A DNA stretch of 64,000 bases from Hoyosella levis (lineage in GTDB: Bacteria; Actinomycetota; Actinomycetes; Mycobacteriales; Mycobacteriaceae): contig NZ_BQYM01000006.1 of NCBI RefSeq assembly GCF_026008515.1, forward strand, positions 165,931-229,930, read 5' to 3'. Under the pieces are notes generated by a model, which worked only from the letters and a program-made list of their open reading frames with translations, made no database searches and was not told the DNA's origin. This document shows positions 26,576-35,471 of the stretch, piece after piece; positions within the stretch are counted from its first letter, which is position 1; every line of letters starts with the position of its first letter. The position numbers and the translations under genes are program-made.

Positions 26576-27361
26576 TCAGCGCTGCCGGGCGCGCAGTCCA
26601 TTGAGGAACGGGCAGCCCATGAGGACGCGCAGCGCCCGGTCGAGCTCCCGGGGGGAGGTGACGGGCGTGGGGAAGGCGATGCGGACATCCTTGTCGTGGT
26701 CGGGCCGCTCGATGCGCAGGCGGAGGCCATACCGGTCGAGGCCGAGCGGCCGGGCGCGGCCGTCGCGGAGGACCGAGGCGGGCAGCTTGCGGACGATCAT
26801 CTCGAGCATGTCGGGGTGATGGTGCTCGAGGTGGTGCAGCCACCAGGCTTCCTGCTCGGAGAACGGGTCCGGCTCGGCAGCGGCGAGTTCCTCCACGGGC
26901 ACGGATTCCGCCCCCGATGAGTCGGCGACGACGACGGAGTGCAGCTCGATCCGGACAAGGGCAGTGGTGTGGCCAAGGTCAAGGAGTGATTCGTCGGGCC
27001 GGGTCTCGAGGAGCCGAGTGGCGATCTCGTGGACGAGGTCGGGGTCGAGAGCGGTGAGCTGGCCACGGAGCCAGATGAGGCCGCGGACTGGCTCGCGGAG
27101 GTCGAGGGGCGCGGTGTCGGCGAGCTCGAGGACCGCGGGCGCGCCGAGCAGGCCTGATTGCCAAGCGAGGGCGTGGGCCGGGCTGTCGTCGTCGATGGAG
27201 GCGAGAACCGTACCGCGCTCCTCGATGTGGTGGACGGTCGCGGCGATGGGACTAGTGCCGTCGATCGCGAGGAGCGCGGCGCGGGGGCTGGCGCGATGGA
27301 GCGCGGACCGGACGAGCTCAGCGGTGCTGGGCAGGAGGCACGCGGGGGAAGGCTGCGGCAT
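26576..27361 (-). CDS. DUF2470 domain protein, probable iron-regulated heme/iron-related protein
   Basis: 261 residues from ATG 27361 (GAGGAA upstream). The N-terminal half resembles the split-barrel pyridoxamine-oxidase-like fold (TAELVRSALHRASPRAALLAIDG, GTVLASIDDDSPAHALAWQSG, GLIWLRGQL); the C-terminal half carries DUF2470 features (EQEAWWLHHLEHHHPDMLEMIVRKL, LGLDRYGLRLRIERP, DVRIAFPTPVTSPRELDRAL). The same arrangement occurs in HugZ-like heme-utilisation proteins and in mycobacterial Rv3839, which is IdeR-regulated and likewise sits beside pheA. An IdeR/DtxR-like box lies 25 bp upstream. Enzymatic activity is not shown. Confidence 0.83.
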   Translation of the reverse strand: MPQPSPACLLPSTAELVRSALHRASPRAALLAIDGTSPIAATVHHIEERGTVLASIDDDSPAHALAWQSGLLGAPAVLELADTAPLDLREPVRGLIWLRGQLTALDPDLVHEIATRLLETRPDESLLDLGHTTALVRIELHSVVVADSSGAESVPVEELAAAEPDPFSEQEAWWLHHLEHHHPDMLEMIVRKLPASVLRDGRARPLGLDRYGLRLRIERPDHDKDVRIAFPTPVTSPRELDRALRVLMGCPFLNGLRARQR

Positions 27362-27385
27362 GGTTTCCTCATCTCTCGCTAGGAC

Positions 27386-27404
27386 TAAGGTAAGGCTAAC
27401 CAAG
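27386..27404. promoter_or_regulatory. IdeR/DtxR-like iron box
   Basis: TAAGGTAAGGCTAACCAAG matches 15 of 19 positions of the IdeR consensus TTAGGTTAGGCTAACCTAA, including the central AGGCTAACC. It sits 25 bp upstream of the DUF2470 start and 79 bp upstream of pheA on the other strand. Binding by Fe-IdeR would be expected to repress the DUF2470 gene when iron is abundant. Confidence 0.83.
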
Positions 27405-27482
27405 TTCTTGGATTCAGGGAAGCCTTCCTGCAATCCGCTCCACCACGAGCGTCGGCCCACACTGGCACGTACCCTCATAGCT

Positions 27483-28397
27483 GTGCTCACCATCGCCTAC
27501 TTCGGACCCGCGGGAACCTTCACCGAAGCAGCGCTCGCGACGATGGAGCGCAATGGCACCATCGCCTCGCCCGTCCACCGCGAGCCCGCCAAGAGTCCGC
27601 CCGCCGCACTCGCCGCAGTGCGCGCCGGAACCGCCGACCTCGCCTGCGTGCCCATCGAGAGCTCCGTGGACGGCCCTGTCGTGCCCACGCTCGACGCGCT
27701 CGCCACGGGAACACCCCTCCAGGTGATCGCCGAGACAACCCTGCCCATCGCCTTCGCCATCGCCACCCGGCCTGGCACGGCAGCCACCAGCATCCGCACG
27801 GTCGCTGCCTATCCGGTAGCGGCGGCCCAGGTCCAGCAATGGCTGAGCGACAACCTCCCGGGGGCGAGCACCGTGGCCGCGGGATCCAACGCCGCCGCCG
27901 CGGACGACGTCGCCCAGGACCGGGCGGACGCCGCCGTCACCACTGCCCTCGCCGCGCAGCAGCGCGGGCTCGAGACCCTCGCCGAGGGCGTTGCGGACGT
28001 CGAGGGAGCCACCACGAGCTTCGTGCTCGTCGCGCCTCCCGGCCCGCCGCCGCCCCGCACTGGCAGCGACCGCACCTCTATCGTCCTTGGCTTGCCCAAC
28101 CTCCCGGGATCCCTCGCCCGCGCGATGAACGAGTTCGCCCTGCGCGACATCGACCTCACCCGGATCCAATCACGGCCCACGCGCACCGGAATGGGCACCT
28201 ATCGCTTCTACATCGACTGCCGCGGGCACATTGATGACACCGCGGTCGGCGAGGCGCTCAAGGCGCTGCACCGCAGCGGCGCCGATGTGCGCTACCTCGG
28301 CTCGTGGCCCACCGCTACCAGCGATGCACAATCCCCGCCCGACGACACCGCCGAATGCCAATGGCTCGAGCGACTCCGCCGGGGCGAGCGCTCATGA
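27483..28397 (+). CDS. pheA: prephenate dehydratase
   Basis: 304 residues from GTG 27483, giving MLTIAYFGPAGTFTEAAL, the family start. Prephenate-binding motifs: PAALAAVRAGTADLACVPIESSVDG and the catalytic T-R-F-x-x-V equivalent GATTSFVLVAPPG (Thr conserved). A C-terminal ACT domain (TSIVLGLPNLPGSLARAMNEFALRDIDLTRIQSRP) contains the ESRP-like QSRP phenylalanine-binding motif for feedback inhibition. It converts prephenate to phenylpyruvate. The stop overlaps the start of the downstream mutase gene (ATGA), so the two are coupled. Confidence 0.95.
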   Translation: MLTIAYFGPAGTFTEAALATMERNGTIASPVHREPAKSPPAALAAVRAGTADLACVPIESSVDGPVVPTLDALATGTPLQVIAETTLPIAFAIATRPGTAATSIRTVAAYPVAAAQVQQWLSDNLPGASTVAAGSNAAAADDVAQDRADAAVTTALAAQQRGLETLAEGVADVEGATTSFVLVAPPGPPPPRTGSDRTSIVLGLPNLPGSLARAMNEFALRDIDLTRIQSRPTRTGMGTYRFYIDCRGHIDDTAVGEALKALHRSGADVRYLGSWPTATSDAQSPPDDTAECQWLERLRRGERS

Positions 28398-29053
28398 CCA
28401 GGACACGCCTGCTCCTCGTTCGCCATGCCGAATCAGAATCCAACGTGCTGCGCAAGCTCGATACCCGGCCCCCGGGCGCCGCGCTGACCGACAATGGGAT
28501 CGCCCAGGCGCGCCGCCTCGCGGAAGGACTCGCCCTCACCGAGGACGACATCATCCTTTCCTCGATCGCCACGCGCGCCCAGCAGACCGCGACGCCGCTG
28601 TTCGAGGCGCTCGGTCGCGACCCGCAGGCGGTCGAGGGCATCCACGAGATCCAGGCCGGGGACCTCGAGAACCGGGATGACCACGAGGCCCACCACATCT
28701 ACGCCACCACCTGCAGCCAGTGGCTCCACGGCGATGACGCGCCGCGCATCCCTGGCGGCGAGAACGGTCACGATCTGATGGAGCGCTACCTCCCCGTCAT
28801 CGAGACCGTGCACACCGAATACCTGAACTCGGCGCGGCGCATCATCATCGTCAGCCACGGCGCGGCGATCCGGGCCATCGCCGCGCGCCTCACCCGCACG
28901 GATCCGGTATTCGCGCTGCGCAATCGCCTCGAGAACACCGGCGGAGTGGAGCTCGTCACCACGGGGCGGGGCTCCTGGGAGCTATCCCGATGGGGCACCC
29001 TGATCGAATCGCTAGGCGCGGACGCCACCACGATCGGCGATGCGATGGGTTGA
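28394..29053 (+). CDS. histidine phosphatase / phosphoglycerate mutase family protein
   Basis: 219 residues. The phosphohistidine motif LLLVRHAESESN (His11), TDNGIAQARRLAEGL, SSIATRAQQTATPL and the second catalytic His in IIIVSHGAAIRAIAAR define the branch. Such proteins remove phosphate from varied small substrates; mycobacterial neighbours of pheA are annotated as phosphoglycerate mutases, and the sequence does not fix the substrate. It is coupled to pheA by ATGA. Its last 42 bp overlap the 3' end of the convergent EspG-like gene. Confidence 0.87.
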   Translation: MTRTRLLLVRHAESESNVLRKLDTRPPGAALTDNGIAQARRLAEGLALTEDDIILSSIATRAQQTATPLFEALGRDPQAVEGIHEIQAGDLENRDDHEAHHIYATTCSQWLHGDDAPRIPGGENGHDLMERYLPVIETVHTEYLNSARRIIIVSHGAAIRAIAARLTRTDPVFALRNRLENTGGVELVTTGRGSWELSRWGTLIESLGADATTIGDAMG

Positions 29054-29788
29054 CCGGGCCCCAGGCCGCCAAACCTGGTCCAGCGCCCGGCGCAGGCGAT
29101 GATCCGACCCGGCGCGCACCGTCACCCGCCGCGGCACGGCATCAGGCTCGCCGAGGGGGCACACGAGCACCCGGCCCTGCTTCGCATCGATCACCGCGAG
29201 CGGGGCCCGCCCCGGAGAGGTGACCTCCACGACCCGGCTCGCGTGGTGCAGCGCCTGCCCGTACTGGAACGCATCGTCGGCAGCCACGCCAGCCTGGCGC
29301 AGGCCCAGGATCACCGCGTTCGCGTCCCGGGCCCCCTCCACCGCGCTCGCGAACGCATCGTGGCGAACCACAGCGTCCCGCGCGATCAGCTCGCGGCCGA
29401 CCGGGGCCGGGCCCACGATCTCGAGGAGGAAACCAGCGACCGACCCATCGATCACCCGCAGCCGCACGGAATCCGCGATGCGCGTTGCTCCCACGATCTG
29501 CCCGCCACGACGCGCTACCACCCCCCGGTGCATCACCGTTCCGGCATCAGCACCCATCAGGCTGGCACGCGCGCTGGTGCTTGCCTCTGGTGCCGCCAGG
29601 ACACGCAGCAGCGGGAGCACGCTGGAGCTCGGGCCCCGCTCGGTGAGCAGGCCCCGCTCGAGCAGCGCGGCACGCGCTCCCGCATCATCGCTGCCCAGGG
29701 GTACCTGCAGGGCCACGGGCAACTCATCGAGACCCGCCGCCACCTGCAACTGGGCGAGCTCGGCCACGGAGACAGTGATCGAAGCCAT
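29012..29788 (-). CDS. EspG family ESX secretion chaperone-like protein
   Basis: 258 residues from ATG 29788. Features of the EspG family: an alternating alpha/beta fold with ITVSVAELAQLQVAAGLDELPVAL, ERGLLTERG..VLPLLRVLAAPE, GTVMHRGVVARRGGQIVGATRIADSVRLRVID and a C-terminal half repeating the first. EspG proteins bind the PPE tip of PE-PPE dimers in the cytosol and deliver them to a type VII secretion channel. Here the gene begins one base after the PPE-like stop, forming a PE-PPE-EspG operon. No ESX core gene (eccC, eccD, mycP) is in the window. Confidence 0.75.
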   Translation of the reverse strand: MASITVSVAELAQLQVAAGLDELPVALQVPLGSDDAGARAALLERGLLTERGPSSSVLPLLRVLAAPEASTSARASLMGADAGTVMHRGVVARRGGQIVGATRIADSVRLRVIDGSVAGFLLEIVGPAPVGRELIARDAVVRHDAFASAVEGARDANAVILGLRQAGVAADDAFQYGQALHHASRVVEVTSPGRAPLAVIDAKQGRVLVCPLGEPDAVPRRVTVRAGSDHRLRRALDQVWRPGARSTHRIADRGGVRA

Positions 29789-29789
29789 G

Positions 29790-31073
29790 TCAGCGGCCCC
29801 CGCCAATGACAGCCGGGCACACCAGCTGGCCCGAGGGCGCCACATCGAATCGATCCCGCGGTCGCTGCCGCCGCGCGCGCTGCGGGGCCGGCTCCTCCTC
29901 GGCGCGGGCCATCGCGGTAGGCGGCAGCATGGGAATGCCGGACCGGCCATCGGCCCCCATCGCCATCGTGCTTGCTGATCGTGGCGCCGTGGAGCTCGTC
30001 GCCTCCGGTCCTGCGGTGCCCGGGCCCGCTGCCAGGGGCGCTGGCGAGCTCATCGCTGACTGCCGGCCGATAGCCTCCGCCGTGCCCGCGAACGAGCTGG
30101 CCGAGAGACCCGCCGCGCCGGGAGCTCCGGGCGCGCGCATGCTCGCCGGGGCGATCGACTGGGAGCGCGCCGCCCCCGCGCCCCGGCCCTCGCGGGGCTG
30201 CTCGCTCGACGGCGCGAGCGGGGAGCCAGCGAGCGGTGGCGCACCAAGCGGCGAGCCCGGTGTCATTGCCGCGCGGGCAGCATCAGCACCGAGCAGCGCG
30301 ACCCGGCCGACGACCGTAGCGGCGGCCGGGACCAGGCCGGGCGACGCTACCGCGCTAGCAGGAGCAACACCGAGCGGCGACGCGGGAAGCCCAGCGATCC
30401 CCGGCACCGAGACCCCCGCGGGCGCGGTTCCCAGCATGGTTCCCACCGGATTCGTCAGCATGCCGGTGGAGGTGAACGAATCCCCATCCGATGATGCGAG
30501 CTGCTCGGAGGCGGCCCCGCGGTCGCTGGCCTGGTGGTCGGCCATGCCCGTGGTCAAACGCGGCGGCGCGGTCGACCCGACACCAATGGCGCAGCCGTGG
30601 CTAGCGAGGTCATAGGTCCGCATCGCGGCGATCGCGCGCAGGTCCAGGAGGCGTTCTGCTGCCTCGGTGGCAGCGAGGGCTCCCGTGGTGGCGCCCACGA
30701 CGCTGGCCGCCTTGGCCGCCTGGACGGCGGCGATCTCGGCCGCGGTCGGCATCGCGACGCGGGAAGTGTCACACGCCAGCGCCGTCACCTGGGCGGTCTG
30801 GCCCACCCTCATCGCAGTGATGCTGTGGCTGTCAAGCCAGGCCGACATCGTGAGTAGTGCCGCGCGCGCCTTGTCGGATGTGCCGCCCCGCCAGCCGGAA
30901 TCCAGCAGGCGCACCGCGGCGTCCACATGCCGGGCCGATTCGCTCGTGGCACCGGCGAGACCGGTCCACGCGCCACCAGCCCGGTGCATGGGTTCCCCGC
31001 CCACCCCGAAGTGCATCGGTGGGCTGAGATCCATCGCCTTGCGCAGCTCCCACATGATCGATGTCAAAGTCAT
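29790..31073 (-). CDS. PPE-like type VII secretion substrate
   Basis: 427 residues. The N-terminal about 165 residues form a helical PPE-like domain: MDLSPPMHFGVGGEPMHRAGGAW (a PPxxHxG motif where PPE proteins have PPE), GWRGGTSDKARAAL (WxG turn) and long Ala-rich helices to SHGC. The remainder is low-complexity Ala/Pro/Ser/Gly sequence ending in a basic stretch QRARRQRPRDRFDVAPSG. This matches the WxG-turn, Ala-rich substrates of non-mycobacterial genera that are paired with PE-like partners. The gene sits between PE-like and EspG-like genes. Confidence 0.72.
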   Translation of the reverse strand: MTLTSIMWELRKAMDLSPPMHFGVGGEPMHRAGGAWTGLAGATSESARHVDAAVRLLDSGWRGGTSDKARAALLTMSAWLDSHSITAMRVGQTAQVTALACDTSRVAMPTAAEIAAVQAAKAASVVGATTGALAATEAAERLLDLRAIAAMRTYDLASHGCAIGVGSTAPPRLTTGMADHQASDRGAASEQLASSDGDSFTSTGMLTNPVGTMLGTAPAGVSVPGIAGLPASPLGVAPASAVASPGLVPAAATVVGRVALLGADAARAAMTPGSPLGAPPLAGSPLAPSSEQPREGRGAGAARSQSIAPASMRAPGAPGAAGLSASSFAGTAEAIGRQSAMSSPAPLAAGPGTAGPEATSSTAPRSASTMAMGADGRSGIPMLPPTAMARAEEEPAPQRARRQRPRDRFDVAPSGQLVCPAVIGGGR

Positions 31074-31104
31074 TGCTGTTCCCCCTGTCTAGTGAATGCC
31101 CGGC

Positions 31105-31413
31105 TCAGGCGTGCGAGGCGATGGACAGGCCCGTGGCGCCATCCTGCTCGGCATAGGTGGCTGCCTGGTGCCGCAGCGTCCGCGCCGCCTCGCGCAGCTC
31201 CCGCATCGCGGCCATGAGGTTGGGCTCGGTGCGCACGAACGCGTCGGAGACCCATGCGGCGCTCTTCACGGTCACCTCGTCGGCGGCGCCCGGTGGGGGT
31301 GCTGCCGAGCCGCGAGCGACAGCGAGCTCGCTGTCGATCCGGGTAGCAGCGGCATCGAGCTCGGCTGCGGCCGCTCGCAAAGCCTCGGGGTCAACGCTCA
31401 GTTCTTGTGCCAC
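31105..31413 (-). CDS. PE-like type VII secretion partner protein
   Basis: 102 residues from GTG 31413; AAGGAGG lies nine bases upstream (ATG 31422 would abut the site). MAQELSVDPEALRAAAAELDAAATRIDSELA is a PE-like helical opening, two helices follow, and the C-terminus carries TYAEQDGATG, a Y-x-x-x-D secretion motif expected on the partner that carries the type VII signal. It is the first gene of the PE-PPE-EspG trio, 31 bp ahead of the PPE-like gene. Confidence 0.75.
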   Translation of the reverse strand: MAQELSVDPEALRAAAAELDAAATRIDSELAVARGSAAPPPGAADEVTVKSAAWVSDAFVRTEPNLMAAMRELREAARTLRHQAATYAEQDGATGLSIASHA

Positions 31414-31573
31414 GCGGGTCATCCTCCTTGTGCTCGGACAGGCAAGGCAGTGCCCGTCGACAAGGTAGGACGCAGCAGCAGGCCCGTTGGTTCCCCAACG
31501 GGGAGGATTTTCTCGAGCAGTTCGTGGAGCGTCCTGCCCGCTGGCGTTCGTTGACTCTCGCGGCCCCGAGCCG

Positions 31574-31924
31574 CTAGCCCCAGCCGAGCTCGTGGAGGCG
31601 CTCGTCGTCGATGCCGAAGTGATGCGCGATCTCATGGATCACGGTGATCGCGACCTCCTCGACCACCTCGGCCTCGGACGCACACATCTCGAGCAATGGC
31701 TCCCGGTAGATGCTGATGGTGTCCGGCAGCGAGCCCGCGTAGAACGAGTCGCGCTCGGTCAGGGCAACACCCTGGTACAGGCCCAGGATCCCGGGCTCGT
31801 CCTCGTTGCTTGGCTCCACGAGCACCACGACATTGTCGATCGCTCGCGCGAGCGGCCCCGGGATCAGGTCGAGGGCATCGGAAACGAGCTCGTCGAAGCG
31901 ATCCTCGCTCATGCTGACGCTCAT
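31574..31924 (-). CDS. zincin-like metallopeptidase family protein
   Basis: 116 residues. A short zincin with the metal motif HEIAHHFGIDDERLHELGW: His97, His101 and Asp106/107 bind zinc and Glu98 is catalytic (HExxHxxGxxD). The N-terminus RFDELVSDALDLIPGPLARAIDNVVVLVE with an LYQG motif is typical of the possible-metallopeptidase (DUF1025/MPN) family that lies near serS in mycobacteria (Rv3836). Its role is unknown. Alternative ATG at 31912. It is 19 bp from the end of the septum-formation gene. Confidence 0.87.
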   Translation of the reverse strand: MSVSMSEDRFDELVSDALDLIPGPLARAIDNVVVLVEPSNEDEPGILGLYQGVALTERDSFYAGSLPDTISIYREPLLEMCASEAEVVEEVAITVIHEIAHHFGIDDERLHELGWG

Positions 31925-31943
31925 CTTGCTAGTTGCCCATCTG

Positions 31944-32996
31944 CTAGTTGCCCGGTGCGAGGCCAGCAGCAGGGGCCGCTGGTGGCTCGGGGCTGGCGAT
32001 CTGGTCGGGGCGCTGCCCATTGATCGTGATCTCGCCGCGCGCCGGTCCCACGAGAGTGGCGAGCGCGGAGCCGGCGTCGAGCTGGGCGCCCAGCGAGCAA
32101 TTCACCGACCGGTTCCCGGCCAGCCAGCTCGACAGCGCGCGCGTGTCCCAGAACACGGTGAGGCGCTGCTGCTCCAGCCGCTCGGGGCCGCCCAGGTATT
32201 CCGCGGCGATCTGCCTGCACCGCTCGTCGAGGAAGCGGTCCTGCTCGGAGACGGGGGGATGGCTGTCGCCGAACTGCTCGCCGAGGTCCACGATGCCGGC
32301 GACCTCATAGGCGTGGGGTTCCTCGCATGGCACGGGGTCCGTGGGGATGTCCAGGTTGATGCCGATGCAGAAGCCGGGCTCCCACACCATCGACAAGTTC
32401 TGCTCGGCGGCCCGGCCGAACATCGGGAAGACCTGCCCGCTCGCGCCCACGTTCTGCAGCCCGCAGCGAATGGTGCGCTCGCCGGCCAGCCAGCCATCCT
32501 CGCCCGGGTTGATCAGGTTGATGCTGTAGCGGCCGCGGGGGTCGAAGCGCGATCCGAGATAGTCCTCGGTGGCCGGCTCGCAGAGTTGCTGGCGGAGCTC
32601 GGAGAACCGCAGCTCGGTGGGGAACCCGGCGCCCGGGCCAAACTCGGATCCGGGGAACGTGCTCAGGTCGATCGCGGCGGTGACCTCGAAGCGATGCTCC
32701 TCCGAGCAGTCGACCGTCGCGAGATCGGCCGCGTCGGGAGCCGACCAGGACAAGCAATCGCCTGCGGCCGAGGAGCCGAACGCGTCGCCCGCCACGGCCT
32801 CGGTAGTGGGCGCGGCGATCGTCTCCCACTGCTCCTCGTCCTCGGGATCGCTCGTCGCTTGCATGACGATGAGCGTGGCGACGCTGCCAGCGACGAGCAC
32901 CAGCAGGGCAATGAGCGCGGCAATGCGCCAGCGCGGACGGCTATCGCGATCCGGCGGGGGCGTTGATCGGGGCGAGGAGTGCGTGGTCATCGGCAT
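31944..32996 (-). CDS. septum formation family membrane protein
   Basis: 350 residues (ATG 32996; ATG 32990 equally possible). A short cytosolic N-terminus, one membrane helix (about 24-46, WRIAALIALLVLVAGSVATLIVM), then two extracytoplasmic repeats of the septum-formation domain, each with paired Cys: AAGDCLSWS...VDCSEEHRFEVTAAIDL and EPGFCIGINL...VPCEEPHAYEVAGIVDL. Equivalent to mycobacterial Rv3835. The domain name derives from limited evidence in actinobacteria; the exact role is unknown. Followed by the zincin gene on the same strand and divergent from the ankyrin gene. Confidence 0.85.
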   Translation of the reverse strand: MPMTTHSSPRSTPPPDRDSRPRWRIAALIALLVLVAGSVATLIVMQATSDPEDEEQWETIAAPTTEAVAGDAFGSSAAGDCLSWSAPDAADLATVDCSEEHRFEVTAAIDLSTFPGSEFGPGAGFPTELRFSELRQQLCEPATEDYLGSRFDPRGRYSINLINPGEDGWLAGERTIRCGLQNVGASGQVFPMFGRAAEQNLSMVWEPGFCIGINLDIPTDPVPCEEPHAYEVAGIVDLGEQFGDSHPPVSEQDRFLDERCRQIAAEYLGGPERLEQQRLTVFWDTRALSSWLAGNRSVNCSLGAQLDAGSALATLVGPARGEITINGQRPDQIASPEPPAAPAAGLAPGN

Positions 32997-33106
32997 CTAT
33001 CATGCACCTATCCGGGTGGGGTTTCGACCGCGTGGCCGGATTTTCCGTACCTGGAAGGATCGGAGGGGGCGGCGCGGGGACGAGCGCCGGCCCGGAAGCT
33101 ACATTC

Positions 33107-33547
33107 ATGGGCATGGGCAAAGACTTCGAGAACGGCTCGGATGGACCTGACGAGGAAGCGCTGTCCGAGCTCGCTAGCAGGCTTTTCGACCATGCGCGCC
33201 GCGGCCGGTCAGCAGAGCTCATCGCCTACCTCGATGCCGGGGTGCCGGTCGATCTCGCCAATGGGACGGGAGACACCTTCCTCATGCTTGCCGCGTACCA
33301 CGGCCATCCCGCGACGGTGGCGGCGTTGCTGGGCCGGGGCGCGGACGCCGACCGCCTCAACGATCGAGGGCAGTCACCTCTCGCGGGCGCGGTGTTCAAG
33401 GGCGAGGACGAGGTGGTCCGCCTCCTGGTGGAAGCAGGCGCGGATCCAGCGGCGGGAACCCCGCCCGCGATCGCGGCCGCGCGCATGTTCGGTCGCGAGG
33501 ATTACCTGGACCTGCTGGGGGCTGCTGGCGGCCACGACGAGCGCTAG
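33107..33547 (+). CDS. ankyrin-repeat protein
   Basis: 146 residues from ATG 33107 (GGAAG ten bases upstream). Three ankyrin repeats: [85 protein letters not shown], plus a capping helix [18 protein letters not shown]. It is a small protein-binding scaffold without signal peptide or enzymatic domain. In several actinobacteria such ankyrin proteins accompany catalase or oxidative-stress genes, but none is adjacent here. Confidence 0.88.
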   Translation: MGMGKDFENGSDGPDEEALSELASRLFDHARRGRSAELIAYLDAGVPVDLANGTGDTFLMLAAYHGHPATVAALLGRGADADRLNDRGQSPLAGAVFKGEDEVVRLLVEAGADPAAGTPPAIAAARMFGREDYLDLLGAAGGHDER

Positions 33548-33621
33548 CCCACGCTCTGCGCGCGTGGCGCCAGCCCGTTCCGATGGGGAGGAAGCACTCG
33601 GGGCGCAGTAGGGTGTTAGGC

Positions 33622-34881
33622 GTGATCGACCTCAAGATGCTTCGTGATGATCCTGAAGCCGTGCGGGTTTCGCAGCGAGCGCGCGGGGAGGACCCTGGCC
33701 TCGTTGATGCGCTCCTCGACGCCGATGCGCAGCGCCGCGCCGCCGTCGCCGCGGCGGACTCGCTGCGCGCCGAGCAGAAGGCGCTGGGCAAGAAGGTGGG
33801 CAGGGCGGCCCCTGAGGACCGGGATGCCCTCCTTGCCGGCGCCTCCGAGCTCGCGCAGAAGGTCAAGGACGCCGGTGCCGCGGAGTCCGCGGCCAACGAG
33901 CGCCTCGTCGAGGCTCATCGAGCGATCTCGAACCTCGTGCACCCGGACGTGCCCGTAGGTGGCGAGGAAGACTTCGCGGTCATCGAGACAGTGGGGGAGC
34001 CGCCGGCGATCGAATCGCCGCGCGATCACCTCGAGCTCGGCGAGCGCCTGGGCCTGATCGACATGGAGCGGGGCGCGAAGGTCTCGGGCTCGCGGTTCTA
34101 TTTCCTCACCGGCAACGGGGCGCTGCTGCAGCTCGGCCTGCTGCAGCTCGCGATCCAGAAGGCGGTGGCCGCGGGGTTCACCCCGATGATCCCGCCGGTG
34201 CTGGTGCGCCCGGAGATCATGGGCGGCACCGGCTTCCTCGGCGCGCACTCCGCCGAGGTCTACCACCTCGCGGACGATGACCTGTACCTCGTGGGAACGT
34301 CCGAGGTGCCGCTGGCGGGCTATCACTCGAGCGAGATCATCGACCTGTCCGGCGATCCCGTGCGCTATGCCGGGTGGTCATCATGCTTCCGGCGCGAGGC
34401 CGGCAGCTATGGCAAGGACACCCGTGGCATCATCCGGGTGCATCAGTTCGACAAGGTCGAGATGTTCACCTACTGCCGTCCGGACCAGGCCGCGGCGGAG
34501 CACCAGCGGCTCCTGCAGTGGGAGAAGGACATGCTGGCCGCGATCGAGGTCCCGTACCGGGTGATCGATGTGGCATCCGGCGACCTCGGTTCCTCGGCGG
34601 CCCGCAAGTTCGACTGCGAGGCCTGGGTGCCCACCCAGCAGACGTACCGGGAGCTGACCTCGACGTCCAATTGCACGACGTTCCAGGCTCGGCGGCTGGC
34701 GATCCGGTATCGCGACGAGAACGGCAAGCCGCAGATCGCGGCGACGCTGAATGGCACGCTTGCCACGACGCGGTGGCTGGTGGCGGTGCTCGAGAACCAT
34801 CAGCAGCCCGATGGCAGCGTGCGGGTGCCGGCCGCGCTGGTCCCCTTCGTCGGGCGCGAGGTGCTCGAGCCCGTTCGCTAG
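33622..34881 (+). CDS. serS: seryl-tRNA synthetase
   Basis: 419 residues from GTG 33622, giving [24 protein letters not shown]. An N-terminal tRNA-binding coiled coil (about 25-100) precedes the class II catalytic core: [29 protein letters not shown], motif 2 [53 protein letters not shown] and motif 3 [28 protein letters not shown]. It charges tRNA-Ser and tRNA-Sec-type substrates. Equivalent by position to mycobacterial Rv3834c. Confidence 0.96.
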   Translation: MIDLKMLRDDPEAVRVSQRARGEDPGLVDALLDADAQRRAAVAAADSLRAEQKALGKKVGRAAPEDRDALLAGASELAQKVKDAGAAESAANERLVEAHRAISNLVHPDVPVGGEEDFAVIETVGEPPAIESPRDHLELGERLGLIDMERGAKVSGSRFYFLTGNGALLQLGLLQLAIQKAVAAGFTPMIPPVLVRPEIMGGTGFLGAHSAEVYHLADDDLYLVGTSEVPLAGYHSSEIIDLSGDPVRYAGWSSCFRREAGSYGKDTRGIIRVHQFDKVEMFTYCRPDQAAAEHQRLLQWEKDMLAAIEVPYRVIDVASGDLGSSAARKFDCEAWVPTQQTYRELTSTSNCTTFQARRLAIRYRDENGKPQIAATLNGTLATTRWLVAVLENHQQPDGSVRVPAALVPFVGREVLEPVR

Positions 34882-34910
34882 CGTCCCGCTTGGCCGCTTC
34901 GGGAACACCT

Positions 34911-35417
34911 CTAGGGCGAGCTCCCGGGGCGGAACAGCATGCAGCGGGTTGTCGCGGTCACGCAGAGCTTTCCCTGGCTGGTGCGGATCTCGCCGCGCGC
35001 GGTAGCGGTGGCTCGACCGGTGTGCACGACGATGCCGGTCGCCTCGATGGGGCCGGTGTCGATGCTGACGGGTCGCAGGAACTGGGTGTTGAGATCGAGC
35101 GTGGTGTAGCCGGTCTGCTCGGGCAAGGTCGTGCTGACGGCGAACCCCATCGCGGAGTCGAGGATGGCCGTGAGTATCCCGCCATGCACGGTGCCCACGG
35201 CGTTGTAGTGATGCTCGGCAGGAACGAGCCTGATCGTGGTCGTCCCGTGCTCGGCGCGGACGACCTCGAAGCCCAGCGTGCGCGCGGATGGGGAGTGCTC
35301 GATGGTGCCCTCGGCGAGCCCCCGGATGAACTCCAGTCCACTTAGTGAGACATGCTGTCCCGCTGTGTTTGATGGATCTGACCAGGTGTAGGCGCGTTCC
35401 CGCTCGGTGCCAGGCAT
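34911..35417 (-). CDS. PaaI-type hot-dog fold acyl-CoA thioesterase
   Basis: 168 residues from ATG 35417 (GGAG upstream). The hot-dog thioesterase signature is AVGTVHGGILTAILDSAMGFAVST, containing HGG and the conserved Asp, then TTLDLNTQFLRPV and CVTATTRCMLF. It hydrolyses acyl- or aryl-CoA thioesters; the substrate is not determined. It is convergent with serS and divergent from the acyltransferase operon. Confidence 0.85.
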   Translation of the reverse strand: MPGTERERAYTWSDPSNTAGQHVSLSGLEFIRGLAEGTIEHSPSARTLGFEVVRAEHGTTTIRLVPAEHHYNAVGTVHGGILTAILDSAMGFAVSTTLPEQTGYTTLDLNTQFLRPVSIDTGPIEATGIVVHTGRATATARGEIRTSQGKLCVTATTRCMLFRPGSSP

Positions 35418-35471
35418 GAATACTCCATTTCATCAGCGACAGCGTCAGGCTTCCCCATTAGGCTATGCGCC

